Source of the DNA: Platycnemis pennipes
Lineage: Eukaryota; Arthropoda; Insecta; Odonata; Platycnemididae
Direction: 5' to 3'
DNA length: 64,000 bases
NCBI GenBank assembly: GCA_933228895.1
Contig: OW121846.1
Coordinates: forward strand, 147,144,746 to 147,208,745
Part shown: piece by piece, positions 55,641 to 64,000 of the stretch
How the letters are laid out: each line of letters opens with the position of its first letter
Position numbering within the stretch: the stretch's first letter is position 1
Translations under genes and position numbers: made by a program
The notes under the pieces: model-generated
Told to the model about the DNA's origin: nothing
Database searches by the model: none
What the model saw: only the letters and a program-made list of their open reading frames with translations

Positions 55641-57121
55641 GTAAGCAGAGCGAAAGAAAGAAGAACTCACTCGGTCCGGAAAACATTTTCCCTTTAAGTG
55701 ACCAGGCTACATTTAGTGAACAATCACTTTAGCAACACCAATGATTTATCTCTCCAAATTAACTCCACGATGCCTTAATTTCTTAAGCATAATTCGCTAT
55801 TAATAGTTATTGGACGCTGTAATTTTTTGCTTAGAGTAAACTCAAAAATAGCGTCTAAAATGTACTAATTAAATAATTGTTTTTGCCTCAACGGGAAGTT
55901 TCCATGCTAATTTATTCGTTCCCCTTTATTTCGGCATTGTATTTGATTCCATACGTGATAAGGAGGCACTTATTGTAAACTGCGTAATTATTTCAATATT
56001 ATGCCTGTTTTGCTTGGTGAAATTAAATGCCATGTCGGTTTATCCAGAGTGTTATTCACTCCAAAATTCTTCTTTGATAATGCACAAACTACGTAACTGT
56101 TGATTACCCAAGGAAATTTGAAATAAGTGTTAAATTTTATTGTTATACATAATGTAATACAAATTGCATTGACGAAATGTAATATATTATATACAAATCT
56201 GTAAAACGCGATACCTACTGTCTCGGGATGTACGTGTGCAATAATGTGGGCACCAGTGGTTAGTTTAAATTCCATAGTTATATTAATGCAATAGATTTCA
56301 TGTATTTAAGGTATTGAACCTGGAATAAATTATGTGACGATTCTTGTGTGGGAAGATATGGGAAGTATGAAAAGGCCATAATTTCCTATTCCGAAGGAAA
56401 TTTAAACATAAGGAGTATGAAACCAATGGAGCATTAGATTTATTTATCTCCCCGTAGAAAATGTCTCGGCCACATGGTTATTATGCAGTGTACTTGTGTA
56501 TTCCGCTCTCGTCAAACGGCTAGTGGGCCGTCCTTCCGTGTGTGACTCCGAGATGCTATTCTACGCGTAAGAGGGAACAGGAGTACAAAGGAATATTAGG
56601 GAGGGTTTGGGAAGAGTATTCAGAATGTATGACTTGCAGATATCTCATTGAAAAATCTGGCTTCATAATTTGGACCATGAATTTTTATTTATGCACTAAG
56701 ATATGATGACAATTGATAACCACTAGTATAATTTACTGGTCAACATTGTCTTTCGATGATTTTAACATACTATTTGGTGCTTGAATTCAATTATTTTAGT
56801 TGCTCACTCAATGAAATATTATTCTGCAAATGCATATCTCTATAATTAACAAACTCGTGAAGTAGTGTTCATTATAAAAGTCCTGATCTAGCTTGTAGAA
56901 TTTTCCTATTTCGAGCGAAATTTTCGACCCGTCCATCGAGTTCATCACTGACCTAGGTGGAACTAATGAGATTCGACTAGCGGATGGACAAATTCCGACG
57001 CATTTTCTCTTATCAAAAAACAGTAAAACCTATCATGTCATAATTATTCACAAGAGAGCGAGTGAATAAAAAAACACGTATGCATTGTTTTCTTATTCCC
57101 AACAAATGCTTCAATCCATTC
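55641..57121. other. Downstream intron of the M13 gene, nothing recognised
   Basis: AT-rich, short frames only. Confidence 0.5.
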
Positions 57122-59864
57122 AAGAGAACTTATTTCAGAGCGAAATGTAGAAAGTATTTGGTGTTCCGTTAAAAGTAAAAGTAGTAACGCAAAACAGATA
57201 TATGTAGGTGCATATTACAGGCCACCGGACGCAGACGTCAATTCTATAATAGAGCTAGAGTCAGAGATACGCACATTACTTTCTGGGAAGAATGATAGAG
57301 GAATAATAGTAGGCGGAGATTTCAATCTCCCCTCGATAGACTGGAATACGTGTAGTTTCATTGCAGGAGGTAAGGAGAAGGAACATTGCGAATCACTGTT
57401 GAACACCTTTACGACACATTCTTTACAACAGCTAGTAACAGAGCCGACCAGGGGAAACAACATTCTAGACTTATTAGCAACAAATATACCCGAGCGAGTT
57501 CTAAATACAGTTACAGACACAGGAATTAGTGACCATAAAATAGTGCATGCGAAATTTATTGTAGGCGTTGAAAGACATTATAAACCAAGAAGGAGGGTGT
57601 ACTTATTTGGCAAGGCAAATTACGACGGTATGAAAGAGGAATTAAGGGAAGCGTTTAATGTATTCAGCGAACAAAGCAAAGGATTAAATACAGAGAATTC
57701 GTGGAGAGAATTTCTTGAGGTCACCCGTAACGCAGTTCATAAATACATACCAAGTAAATATATTAGTGATAATACAGAGCCAAGGTGGTATAACGCGGAG
57801 GTTAGGAAATCACTAAAGCGACAAAGGGTATGCCACGCTAAGATGAAAAATGCCAGACGGGGTCTATCGGTAGAGGAAAAAAATGAGCTAGTTCAAAACT
57901 ATAAAAAATCGAGAGCATTAGCAAGGAAGTCATGTCGGCAAGCGTTATCACATTTCAAGAGCAAGATGTTAGGAGAATATTTAGATAGCAATCCTAAAGC
58001 GTTTTGGTCATATGTGAGAGAGCTTCAGGGAAATAAGTCCACAGTGCACACACTTAAAAATGATAAAGGAATCAGAGTCACCAGCAGTGTAGAAAAAGCC
58101 AACACTTTAAACACCTTCTTCCAAAGTGTATTCAACTCATCGTCACAAAACGCAGTGGAACCACCGCCGAACACTTTCAGTGAGCAAATGCCCGAAATAA
58201 ACATTTCATGTCGCGGAATAGAGCAGCAGTTAAAAAGCATAAGTAAAAACAAAGCACCAGGTCCCGATCAAATTCCTTCCAGAGTTTATAAAACATTAGC
58301 TTCTGAAATAGCCCCCTATCTAGAAATAATATTCAATAAAACACTAAAGAACCACACAGTACCCAAGGATTGGAAAGTAGCTAACATTACACCTATATTT
58401 AAAAGCGGTGATAGGGAAGAACCTAGTAACTACAGACCCATTTCACTCACGTCAATCTCTTGTAAGATATTTGAGCACATAGTAGTCAGTTCGATCATGG
58501 GGCATTTGGATAGTCAGGGACTACTCATAAACAGCCAGCATGGGTTCCGGAAAGGTAGATCTTGCGAGACACAATTAGCTTTATTCGTACACGATATTTT
58601 AGTCCACGGCGAAAGCAGTACTGAAGTTGATGCGATATTTTTAGATTTTAAAAAGGCTTTCGATAAAGTTCCTCATGACAAATTAATCTTGAAGTTAGAG
58701 AGTTTTGGTATAAATAAAGACGTTGTATGTTGGGTAAAAGAATTCTTAAGTGGGCGAGAGCAGAGGGTTGTCATAGATGGTATCATGTCGGACACAATCG
58801 AAGTCACGTCGGGAGTTCCCCAGGGTAGCGTAGTAGGTCCGCTTCTATTTCTTTTATACATAAACGATTTGGGTACCGTAGTTAGTAGTAACCTTAGACT
58901 TTTTGCAGACGATGCGGTGGTGTACAGGGGTATATCAAACGAAGAGGACACGAAATCACTTAGCAAGGATTTAGATGCAATTCAAGAGTGGTGCGACAAA
59001 TGGCAGTTAGAACTCAACCTTAAAAAGTGTGTAGCTATCAATTTTTGGAGGAGGAATAATTCGATAGAGCGATCCTATATAATTAATAACACGAAGATCG
59101 AAAACGTTGAAACCGTAAGATATTTAGGTGTAACAATCACTAAAGATTTATCGTGGGGAAGACACATAAGGGAAATATGCGGCCGAGCGAAGAGAAAGCT
59201 AGGATTTATAAAAAGAGTACTTGGGAAATGTGATGAGAAGACAAAAGAGCGATGCTACTTTTCACTAGTTAGGCCCCACCTTGAGTATGCAGCCAGTGTA
59301 TGGGATCCTAATGAATTAGGTTTGATGAGAGAACTAGACAGTGTGCAGCGTAGAGCAGCTAGGTTCGTCAAAAGGTGTTACGATAGGTTGAGTAGTGTAT
59401 CAGAATTAATACAAGAATTAGGGTGGGAATCATTATCAGAGCGTAGATTAAAGTTCAGATTTAATCTATTGCAGAAATTTCAATCGGATAGCTTTACTGA
59501 AGATGTTAGGCACATATTGAAAACACCAGCGTATTATGCTAGATTCGACCAGATAAATAAGATTAGAGAGATAGATTGTCGTACAGATAGATTCAAAATG
59601 GCATTTTTCCCCCGTACTATAAGAGAACAGAATAGGCAGCATAGGAAAGGGATAGGTAGGGGAAATATTTTAGAGTATTCTGTAGTGCATGATGCATGTA
59701 TTAACCCCTCAAACACTATAGATACTAACAATCTAGTTGCATGAGACCCTTTAGTTGCTTGCTTGCATGCTAGTAGTGAATGCTTGGTGACCTTCACCCC
59801 CTGCCACACACCCTCGCGGTGGCTTGCAGGGTATCGTGTAGATGTAGATGTAGATGTAGATGTA
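57122..59864 (+). mobile_element. CR1-like family A retrotransposon, 5'-truncated but uninterrupted
   Basis: Homology to other family A fragments starts abruptly at 57122 within the endonuclease and runs to the conserved 3' end followed by four GTAGAT hexamers (59836-59862). It has no internal insertions and an open frame throughout, making it the youngest and best copy in the window. The family's ORF1 and first part of the endonuclease are lost. CR1-group elements integrate by target-primed reverse transcription and commonly truncate this way. Confidence 0.93.
57123..59744 (+). CDS. CR1-like ORF2: partial APE endonuclease, reverse transcriptase, C-terminal domain
   Basis: Open from 57123 to the stop at 59742-59744 (about 873 codons); the true start was upstream of the truncation. 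Endonuclease: VGAYYRPPDADV, GGDFNLPSIDWNT near 57.32 kb and TGISDHKIVH near 57.53 kb. RT: KNKAPGPDQIPSRVY at 58.25 kb, PIFKSGDREEPSNYRPISLT, HGFRKGRSCETQLALF, FLDFKKAFDKVPHDK at 58.64 kb, GVPQGSVVGPLLFLLYINDL at 58.82 kb, catalytic LFADDAVVY at 58.9 kb, WQLELNLKKC. C-terminus: RPHLEYAASVWDPNELG and RTDRFKMAFFPRTIRE. All RT catalytic aspartates are present. With the N-terminal endonuclease missing it should not mobilise itself, but RT could still be made. Confidence 0.92.
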   Translation, partial: RELISERNVESIWCSVKSKSSNAKQIYVGAYYRPPDADVNSIIELESEIRTLLSGKNDRGIIVGGDFNLPSIDWNTCSFIAGGKEKEHCESLLNTFTTHSLQQLVTEPTRGNNILDLLATNIPERVLNTVTDTGISDHKIVHAKFIVGVERHYKPRRRVYLFGKANYDGMKEELREAFNVFSEQSKGLNTENSWREFLEVTRNAVHKYIPSKYISDNTEPRWYNAEVRKSLKRQRVCHAKMKNARRGLSVEEKNELVQNYKKSRALARKSCRQALSHFKSKMLGEYLDSNPKAFWSYVRELQGNKSTVHTLKNDKGIRVTSSVEKANTLNTFFQSVFNSSSQNAVEPPPNTFSEQMPEINISCRGIEQQLKSISKNKAPGPDQIPSRVYKTLASEIAPYLEIIFNKTLKNHTVPKDWKVANITPIFKSGDREEPSNYRPISLTSISCKIFEHIVVSSIMGHLDSQGLLINSQHGFRKGRSCETQLALFVHDILVHGESSTEVDAIFLDFKKAFDKVPHDKLILKLESFGINKDVVCWVKEFLSGREQRVVIDGIMSDTIEVTSGVPQGSVVGPLLFLLYINDLGTVVSSNLRLFADDAVVYRGISNEEDTKSLSKDLDAIQEWCDKWQLELNLKKCVAINFWRRNNSIERSYIINNTKIENVETVRYLGVTITKDLSWGRHIREICGRAKRKLGFIKRVLGKCDEKTKERCYFSLVRPHLEYAASVWDPNELGLMRELDSVQRRAARFVKRCYDRLSSVSELIQELGWESLSERRLKFRFNLLQKFQSDSFTEDVRHILKTPAYYARFDQINKIREIDCRTDRFKMAFFPRTIREQNRQHRKGIGRGNILEYSVVHDACINPSNTIDTNNLVA

Positions 59865-59954
59865 TTACTCTTGGAAACAATGAGAGTGGAAATGCTGAGC
59901 GCTGAAATGAGGCCAAACGAAGTTTGGCTAAGTTAAATCGTGGAGATTGCCGAT

Positions 59955-60585
59955 ACATCTACATCTACAAGATACCCTGCAAGCCACCGCGAGGGTGTGT
60001 GGCAGGGGGTGAAGATCACCAAGCATGCACTACTAACATGCAAACTAGCAACTATATTGTCTCATACAACTTGATTGTTAGTATCTATAGTATTTAAGGG
60101 GTAAGACATGAATCATGCACTACAGAATACTCTAAAATATTTCCCATATCTATTCCTTCCCTATGCTGCCTATTCTGTTCTCTTATAGTACGGGGGAAAA
60201 ATGCCATTTTGAATCTATCGGTACGACAATCTATCTCTCTAATCTTATTTATCTGGTCGAATCTAGCATAATACGCTGGTGTTTTTAATATGTGCCTAAC
60301 ATATGCTAGATTCGACCAGATAAATAAGATTAGAGAGATAGATTGTCGTACCGATAGATTCAAAATGGCATTTTTCCCCTGTACTATAAGAGAACAGAAT
60401 AGGCAGCATAGTAAAGGGATAGGTAGGGGAAATATTTTAGAGTATTCTGTGGTGCATGATGCATGTATTAACCCCTTAATGACTATAGATACTAACAATC
60501 AAGATGCATGAGACAATATAGTTGCTAGTTTGCATGCTAGTAGTGCATGCCTGGTGATCTTCACCCCCTGCCACACACCCTCGCA
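59955..60585. mobile_element. Fold-back of two CR1-like family A 3' ends
   Basis: A minus-strand 3' fragment (59955-60300, starting CATCTACATCTACAAG) is joined head to head with a plus-strand fragment (60301-60585). Both carry the last coding block (YARFDQINKIREIDCRTDR) and the conserved 3' end. Pairing runs from both flanks to 60270 and 60302, leaving a 31-nt spacer. The plus copy lacks the hexamer tail, ending ACACACCCTCGCAG where a PLE begins. Confidence 0.85.
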
Positions 60586-60600
60586 GAGGAACTCCTCCGG

Positions 60601-60628
60601 CTGACGAAGACTGCAGAGGCAGTCGAAA
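60601..60628 (+). ncRNA. Hammerhead-ribozyme-like core at the PLE 5' end
   Basis: CTGACGA (60601-60607), one A, a perfect six-pair stem GACTGC/GCAGTC (609-614 with 619-624, loop AGAG), then GAAA (625-628). The flanks AACTCCTCCGG and GCTTCCAACTG would have to form the remaining stems. The order matches a hammerhead; the extra A before helix II is shared with the core at 11878. Self-cleavage is untested. Confidence 0.5.
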
Positions 60629-60996
60629 GCTTCCAACTGTTTTAAATGTGAGTGTCCCGTTTTTTATATTTTTGTGTTTCTATGTTTTTCGTGTGCTATC
60701 ATCGTATGTGTTTCATCGGCTCTTCTGAGTGCTACTTCCGTGATATATATTGTGTCTCTATGTTTTATTTTCACACCTGTGATATTGTTTATTTTCCACG
60801 ATTGTGGCTTCTCCCAAGACTTTTATATTTATGCATTACGCATACTTACTGAGTGTTCTTCCGTCCAACGGCTGTGTCATCGGTTCCAGCGCTGTAAGTC
60901 ACAGTCACCTTTTTCAGTGTTCTATCCCTCCTTTCACCACTGTCTAATCTTTATCCTCTCATTCTTCTTCCTTACTCCTGAACTTCCTCCCTCATC

Positions 60997-62206
60997 ATGT
61001 GTCACATTGATCCAACCACCCTCTGGCTCAAACATTTACGCAATTCCTCCTTTAAGCTGGCTCAATACACGGGTCATACAGAATTTCTCTCTGCTTGCAT
61101 CTCCTTAGGCATAATACCTAATGGCCTTCACATTAAATTTCCCCTAACGGGCCTTCCTTCAACACTACACCCACACCTCCATTTACTATCATTTCAACAG
61201 TCATTTTTCCTCTGCCAATATGTATGCAATCAATATTCCGTGCTTACCAACAATTACTACAATTCCACGCTCTCCCTCATAAACATCATATCCTTAAGCG
61301 CTCCACACCTCCTTCCTACTGTGAATAACATTCTCCAGTCAGCTCGACGTTGTCTCACACGACGGCGCACGAAGTTTTTAACTAAGTTTTCCAATCTTTG
61401 TCTCTCCTACTTTCACCAGGGACTCTCCCTGCCGCTTAATCTTTCCCCCCCTCCCAAGCTCCCATCCCCCCTCTACCAATCCACCCCCGATCTCTCTGTC
61501 CTTTTAAACCTTCCTCCCCCACCCCCGCCTGGATCTCGGGTTTTTCCGAAGCGCATTCCTCAAGACCGCGAGCCCTCTTCCGCCCCCTCCCCCTCCCATT
61601 GACGACTCTGTCGCCTCGCCGGCGGACCAGGTGGTCAACATGTCCTCGACCGCCCTAAGCCCCACAGAACTCTCCGTTTTAACCAAAGGCCTATCCTTTT
61701 CTCCGACAGCCAGAATCAACCATGCCACATTGCTCACCGACACATTGAACTTCTGCCACCACCTAAGGTGGAAGGTCTTCTGGAATTCCCAACCGGCAAC
61801 ACAGCAGCAACGTCCCTCCACCGTTCACGACTCTCTTTTAAAATTTCGACCACCTTCTTCCCGCGAGCCGACAAACTATCCCGCCAATCATTCCGTTGAA
61901 ATTTTCATCACCCGTCTCCTCTTCAGTCTCCAGCGACTCCTTCTTACAATCTATCCAACCTAACAAGAACCTTTCCCCAGCAGAATTTTCGGCCATAAAA
62001 TCCCTCCGCAATAACCCTAACAGTGTCATCACCACAGCAGACAAGGGCTCCACTGTTGTAGTCCTTAATAAATCAGACTTCCTAAAAGAAGCCTCAAGAC
62101 AACTGTCTGACTCCTCCTCTTACACCATGCTCACAGAAGACCCTAACCCGAACTTCCACCTTGACATCACCTCCTTCCTCAAAGACAGAGGCCCTGCAGA
62201 AGGTCT
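60997..62206 (+). pseudogene. PLE N-terminal domain and RT motifs 1-2
   Basis: The first frame (60997-61602) has SACISLGIIPNGLHIKFPL and RRCLTRRRTKFLTKF, typical of the region before the RT. A second frame has TELSVLTKGLSFSPTARIN and FCHHLRWKVFWNSQP, homologous to LRKGLTFSPT...LRWRAFWNSHP at 42.05 kb. A third gives NLSPAEFSAIKSLRNNPNS, VITTADKGSTVVVLNKSDF and LSDSSSYTMLTEDPN: the A/P-DKG..VV RT motif of PLEs. Frame changes near 61590 and 61900 break it. It ends where GGGGCCCTATGCTCGAA begins. Confidence 0.75.
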
Positions 62207-62536
62207 GGGGCCCTATGCTCGAAACAATGCGGCTTAGTGTCGCACGGCACAAATGACCGATTGCTGAACCCGCACGGTTTACGGGTGACCCTTATTTTGG
62301 TATGCTCGAAACAGCTACCGTCGCATGCGACGTTGACCATACGGGCGGGAAGGGATTCCGCATGGCTCAACTTGGCAACGTTGCGGCCAGTTGCTATGCA
62401 GGATCGCTCAACCAATCACAGCCTACTTCAGCTGTAATTCAAGCTTTTCCGCGAAATTTACAATGTAGTGCAGTGCAGTAATCACCGGATCGCCACCTAA
62501 ATGCGCAGGTAATGCATTTTTGCTTGAGCTGTGGCG

Positions 62537-62819
62537 ATGGCGAAGCTAAGCACGGAGCAGAAGCACCTATTGCTGGAGTTTGTAGAAGGTTAGTAAGCAT
62601 TGGGAATTTTTCGCTAACGAAATATGCTTCATGTTTGTATCAGAACCTTCATTTTCCTACATTAACGATATTAATGGTTTTACAGCAAATGAAGATATTG
62701 CCAAAGGCAGATTTACGTCCAAATTTGGGGCGAAAGACGCTGCCGCACTGTGGCACGACGCTGCCATTAGGCTAAATGCGTGCGGTGGGGCGTCGAAGTC
62801 GTGGAAGGAGTGGAGGAAG
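62537..62819 (+). CDS. zeste/Myb-SANT-like DNA-binding protein of a Harbinger element (two exons, incomplete)
   Basis: Exon 1 (62537-62588) starts MAKLSTEQKHLLLEFVE. GTTAGT...TTTTACAG removes 97 nt and exon 2 (62686-62819) continues with a split Ala codon: NEDIAKGRFTSKFGAKDAAA, then LWHDAAIRLNACGGASKSWK, then EWRK, ending in AAG|GTAAGT. The joined protein matches the Myb/SANT-like domain of 'regulatory protein zeste' type (pattern: FVE.N..IA.GRF....G......W..L...LN..GG....W..W). Such proteins bind the subterminal repeats of PIF/Harbinger elements and recruit the transposase. Both splice sites and the frame are clean. Later exons were not found. Confidence 0.75.
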
Positions 62820-63464
62820 GTAAGTAAAAATACTTTATAAGGTTTATCTCGGATTACATATTATCTATGGGAGAAAACTGATGGCCAACCTTATGTGTAA
62901 ATTATTGTAGTAAATGTTTTCTAATCTCTTTAAAATTAACGGCGTTTTTAAACATGTTCCGTGTGTGCCTTAAGCCATTACAGATTTTTTTAAACCAATT
63001 ATAGTTTTGCTGCTTTCGTTGATTTTAGAATTATTTTTAAATTTGAATACATATACTCTATTTGGTTATCTGCCATACTTGTTGTTTGTAATTGATACCA
63101 CCTTTCAAATATATCGAAATGCCGTGGTTTGGAATTTGAAATATTTATGTTACTTTTGAATAGCAGATTTCTATATTATTTGTTGGTTGTGAACTCACAA
63201 GAGTGTTTTACTTCTGCAATTGACAAAAGAAATATGGACGATTTACTTAGCATCTGAATATTAATTACCCATCACTGAACATGGTTTTAGATAGTCAAGG
63301 TTCTCAACCATTGTGACTGCCATATGGTAAATAGCAGTAGTTATGGACAAGAGGTGCAGCACATATTAATGCCATTTGTAACATCATCGCCTAATTAAAA
63401 AGTGATTGCGTTACTTTAGTTTAAAACTCAATTCTTCGTTATTCTTACTTGTCATTTATTATGT
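62820..63464. other. Intron or 3' sequence of the zeste-like gene
   Basis: AT-rich, no exon recognised before the second Harbinger left end at 63465. Confidence 0.4.
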
Positions 63465-63672
63465 GGCCCTATGCTCGAAGAGAGGGGCCCTATGCTCGAA
63501 GTTTCACCCGTATGCGGCTGACCATTTCGAGCGGCTCAGTCGCACGGCTAGCAGATTTTGGTATATGCTCGAACCGTAAAAGAGAAAGTTGCACGACAGA
63601 ATCATACGACCGGGGAGTCGCAGGACTGAGGGCGGGTGAGTTCCTTAACCGTATGCGACTAGTCTCGTTAAA

Positions 63673-63894
63673 ATGGCGGTTGCAATGCATCGATTAGAAG
63701 TTCTCCAAGCTTTGGAGGCTGAAGAAGGGCCAAGAAGGGCAATGCGGGTTCGAAAATCACAGTTTAATTTGGAGGAGAAGAAGTTTATCAGACTCTACCG
63801 TGTCACAAAGGATGTAGGTAGAAAACTAGTAGAAAACCTGACACCGTTTCTCGGCGAGGCAACCAGATCGTCTGCGCTGACTGCAGAAACTAAG
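63673..63894 (+). CDS. PIF/Harbinger (DDE_4) transposase, first exon, cut by window edge
   Basis: The ATG at 63673 opens MAVAMHRLEVLQALEAEEGP, RVRKSQFNLEEKKFIRLYRV and TKDVGRKLVENLTPFLGE, then ATRSSALTAETK, followed by an in-phase donor AAG|GTAATT at 63894. F...YR.....V..L...L.P.L......R..ALT...KV is the helical N-terminal domain ahead of the catalytic DDE domain in Harbinger transposases (HARBI1 relatives). The catalytic exons would lie beyond 64000. It is 180 bp from the left terminus at 63484, as expected. No stops, so the element may be intact. Confidence 0.7.
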
Positions 63895-64000
63895 GTAATT
63901 TTAAAGAACTATAATATATGTAAGTAATTAATAGTGTCAGAGATATAAGTGAAATTGTGTAAAATGACTTTACTCATTTTTTGTTCGTAGCTATGTATCT

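Larger units (their letters stand above)
60586..62206 (+). mobile_element. Penelope-like element, 5' half
   Basis: Starts with a pseudo-LTR/5' leader that contains a hammerhead-like core (60601-60628), followed by the N-terminal domain and the first RT motifs. It is cut at 62206 by the left end of a PIF/Harbinger element. The RT core and endonuclease are lost. Confidence 0.8.
62207..64000 (+). mobile_element. PIF/Harbinger transposon(s), left ends and 5' genes; continues past the window
   Basis: The terminal phrase GGGGCCCTATGCTCGAA occurs at 62207 and at 63484, and GGCCCTATGCTCGAA also at 63465, all in the same orientation. After the first comes a spliced zeste/Myb-like gene (62537-62819); after the last, the first exon of a DDE_4-type transposase (63673-63894). 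PIF/Harbinger elements typically carry just these two genes. The layout suggests either one element with a duplicated left end or a second element inserted into the first. Confidence 0.65.

Overview
This is eukaryotic, animal DNA, most likely from an arthropod (probably an insect). It is AT-rich, most genes are broken into short exons, and most of the recognisable coding sequence belongs to decayed mobile elements: Penelope-like (PLE), CR1-like, RTE-like and Jockey-like retroelements, and hAT, piggyBac and PIF/Harbinger DNA transposons. No prokaryotic operon, phage or CRISPR structure is present. The species cannot be fixed from the sequence alone.

Host content is thin. Three in-phase exons on the + strand (35631-35854, 37714-37899, 55533-55640) form the N-terminal part of a neprilysin/ECE-type M13 metallopeptidase gene. 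A 17.6-kb intron between the last two is full of retroelements and holds a 3.2-kb satellite of 29-bp units. A pair of tRNA genes lies head to head near the left edge. A possible minus-strand short-exon transcript (about 20.5-21.6 kb) is only a suggestion.

Layout: 0.16-0.89 kb, an inverted tRNA-carrying insertion between 9-bp direct repeats; 1.36-1.77 kb, an 18-bp minisatellite; 2.3-3.9 kb, PLE remnants split by a 5S-rRNA-derived SINE; 5.4-6.6 kb, a CR1-like fragment; 11.0-12.0 kb, a PLE with inverted pseudo-LTRs; 12.5-14.0 kb, a piggyBac-type element containing a CR1-like fragment; 14.1-17.6 kb, a ZMYM/hAT transposase pseudogene interrupted by a MITE and a 94-bp perfect palindrome; 17.9-22.1 kb, MITEs and repeats; 22.7-26.4 kb, a PLE split by a Jockey-like element; 26.4-33.6 kb, nested CR1-like families A and B; 34.4 kb, a tRNA-derived SINE; 35.6-55.6 kb, the M13 gene with intronic RTE-like copies, a palindromic PLE and the satellite; 57.1-59.9 kb, a CR1-like element with a long intact reading frame; 60-62.2 kb, a fold-back of CR1-like 3' ends and the 5' half of a PLE; 62.2-64 kb, a PIF/Harbinger element with a zeste/Myb-like gene and the first exon of its transposase, cut by the window edge.

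Two themes stand out. Near-perfect inverted duplications recur at unrelated elements (tRNA unit, three PLE-related sites, CR1-like tails). Most of the PLE ends carry a hammerhead-ribozyme-like core (CTGANGA, helix II, GAAA). All functional statements rest on motif reading by eye; no search or folding was run.
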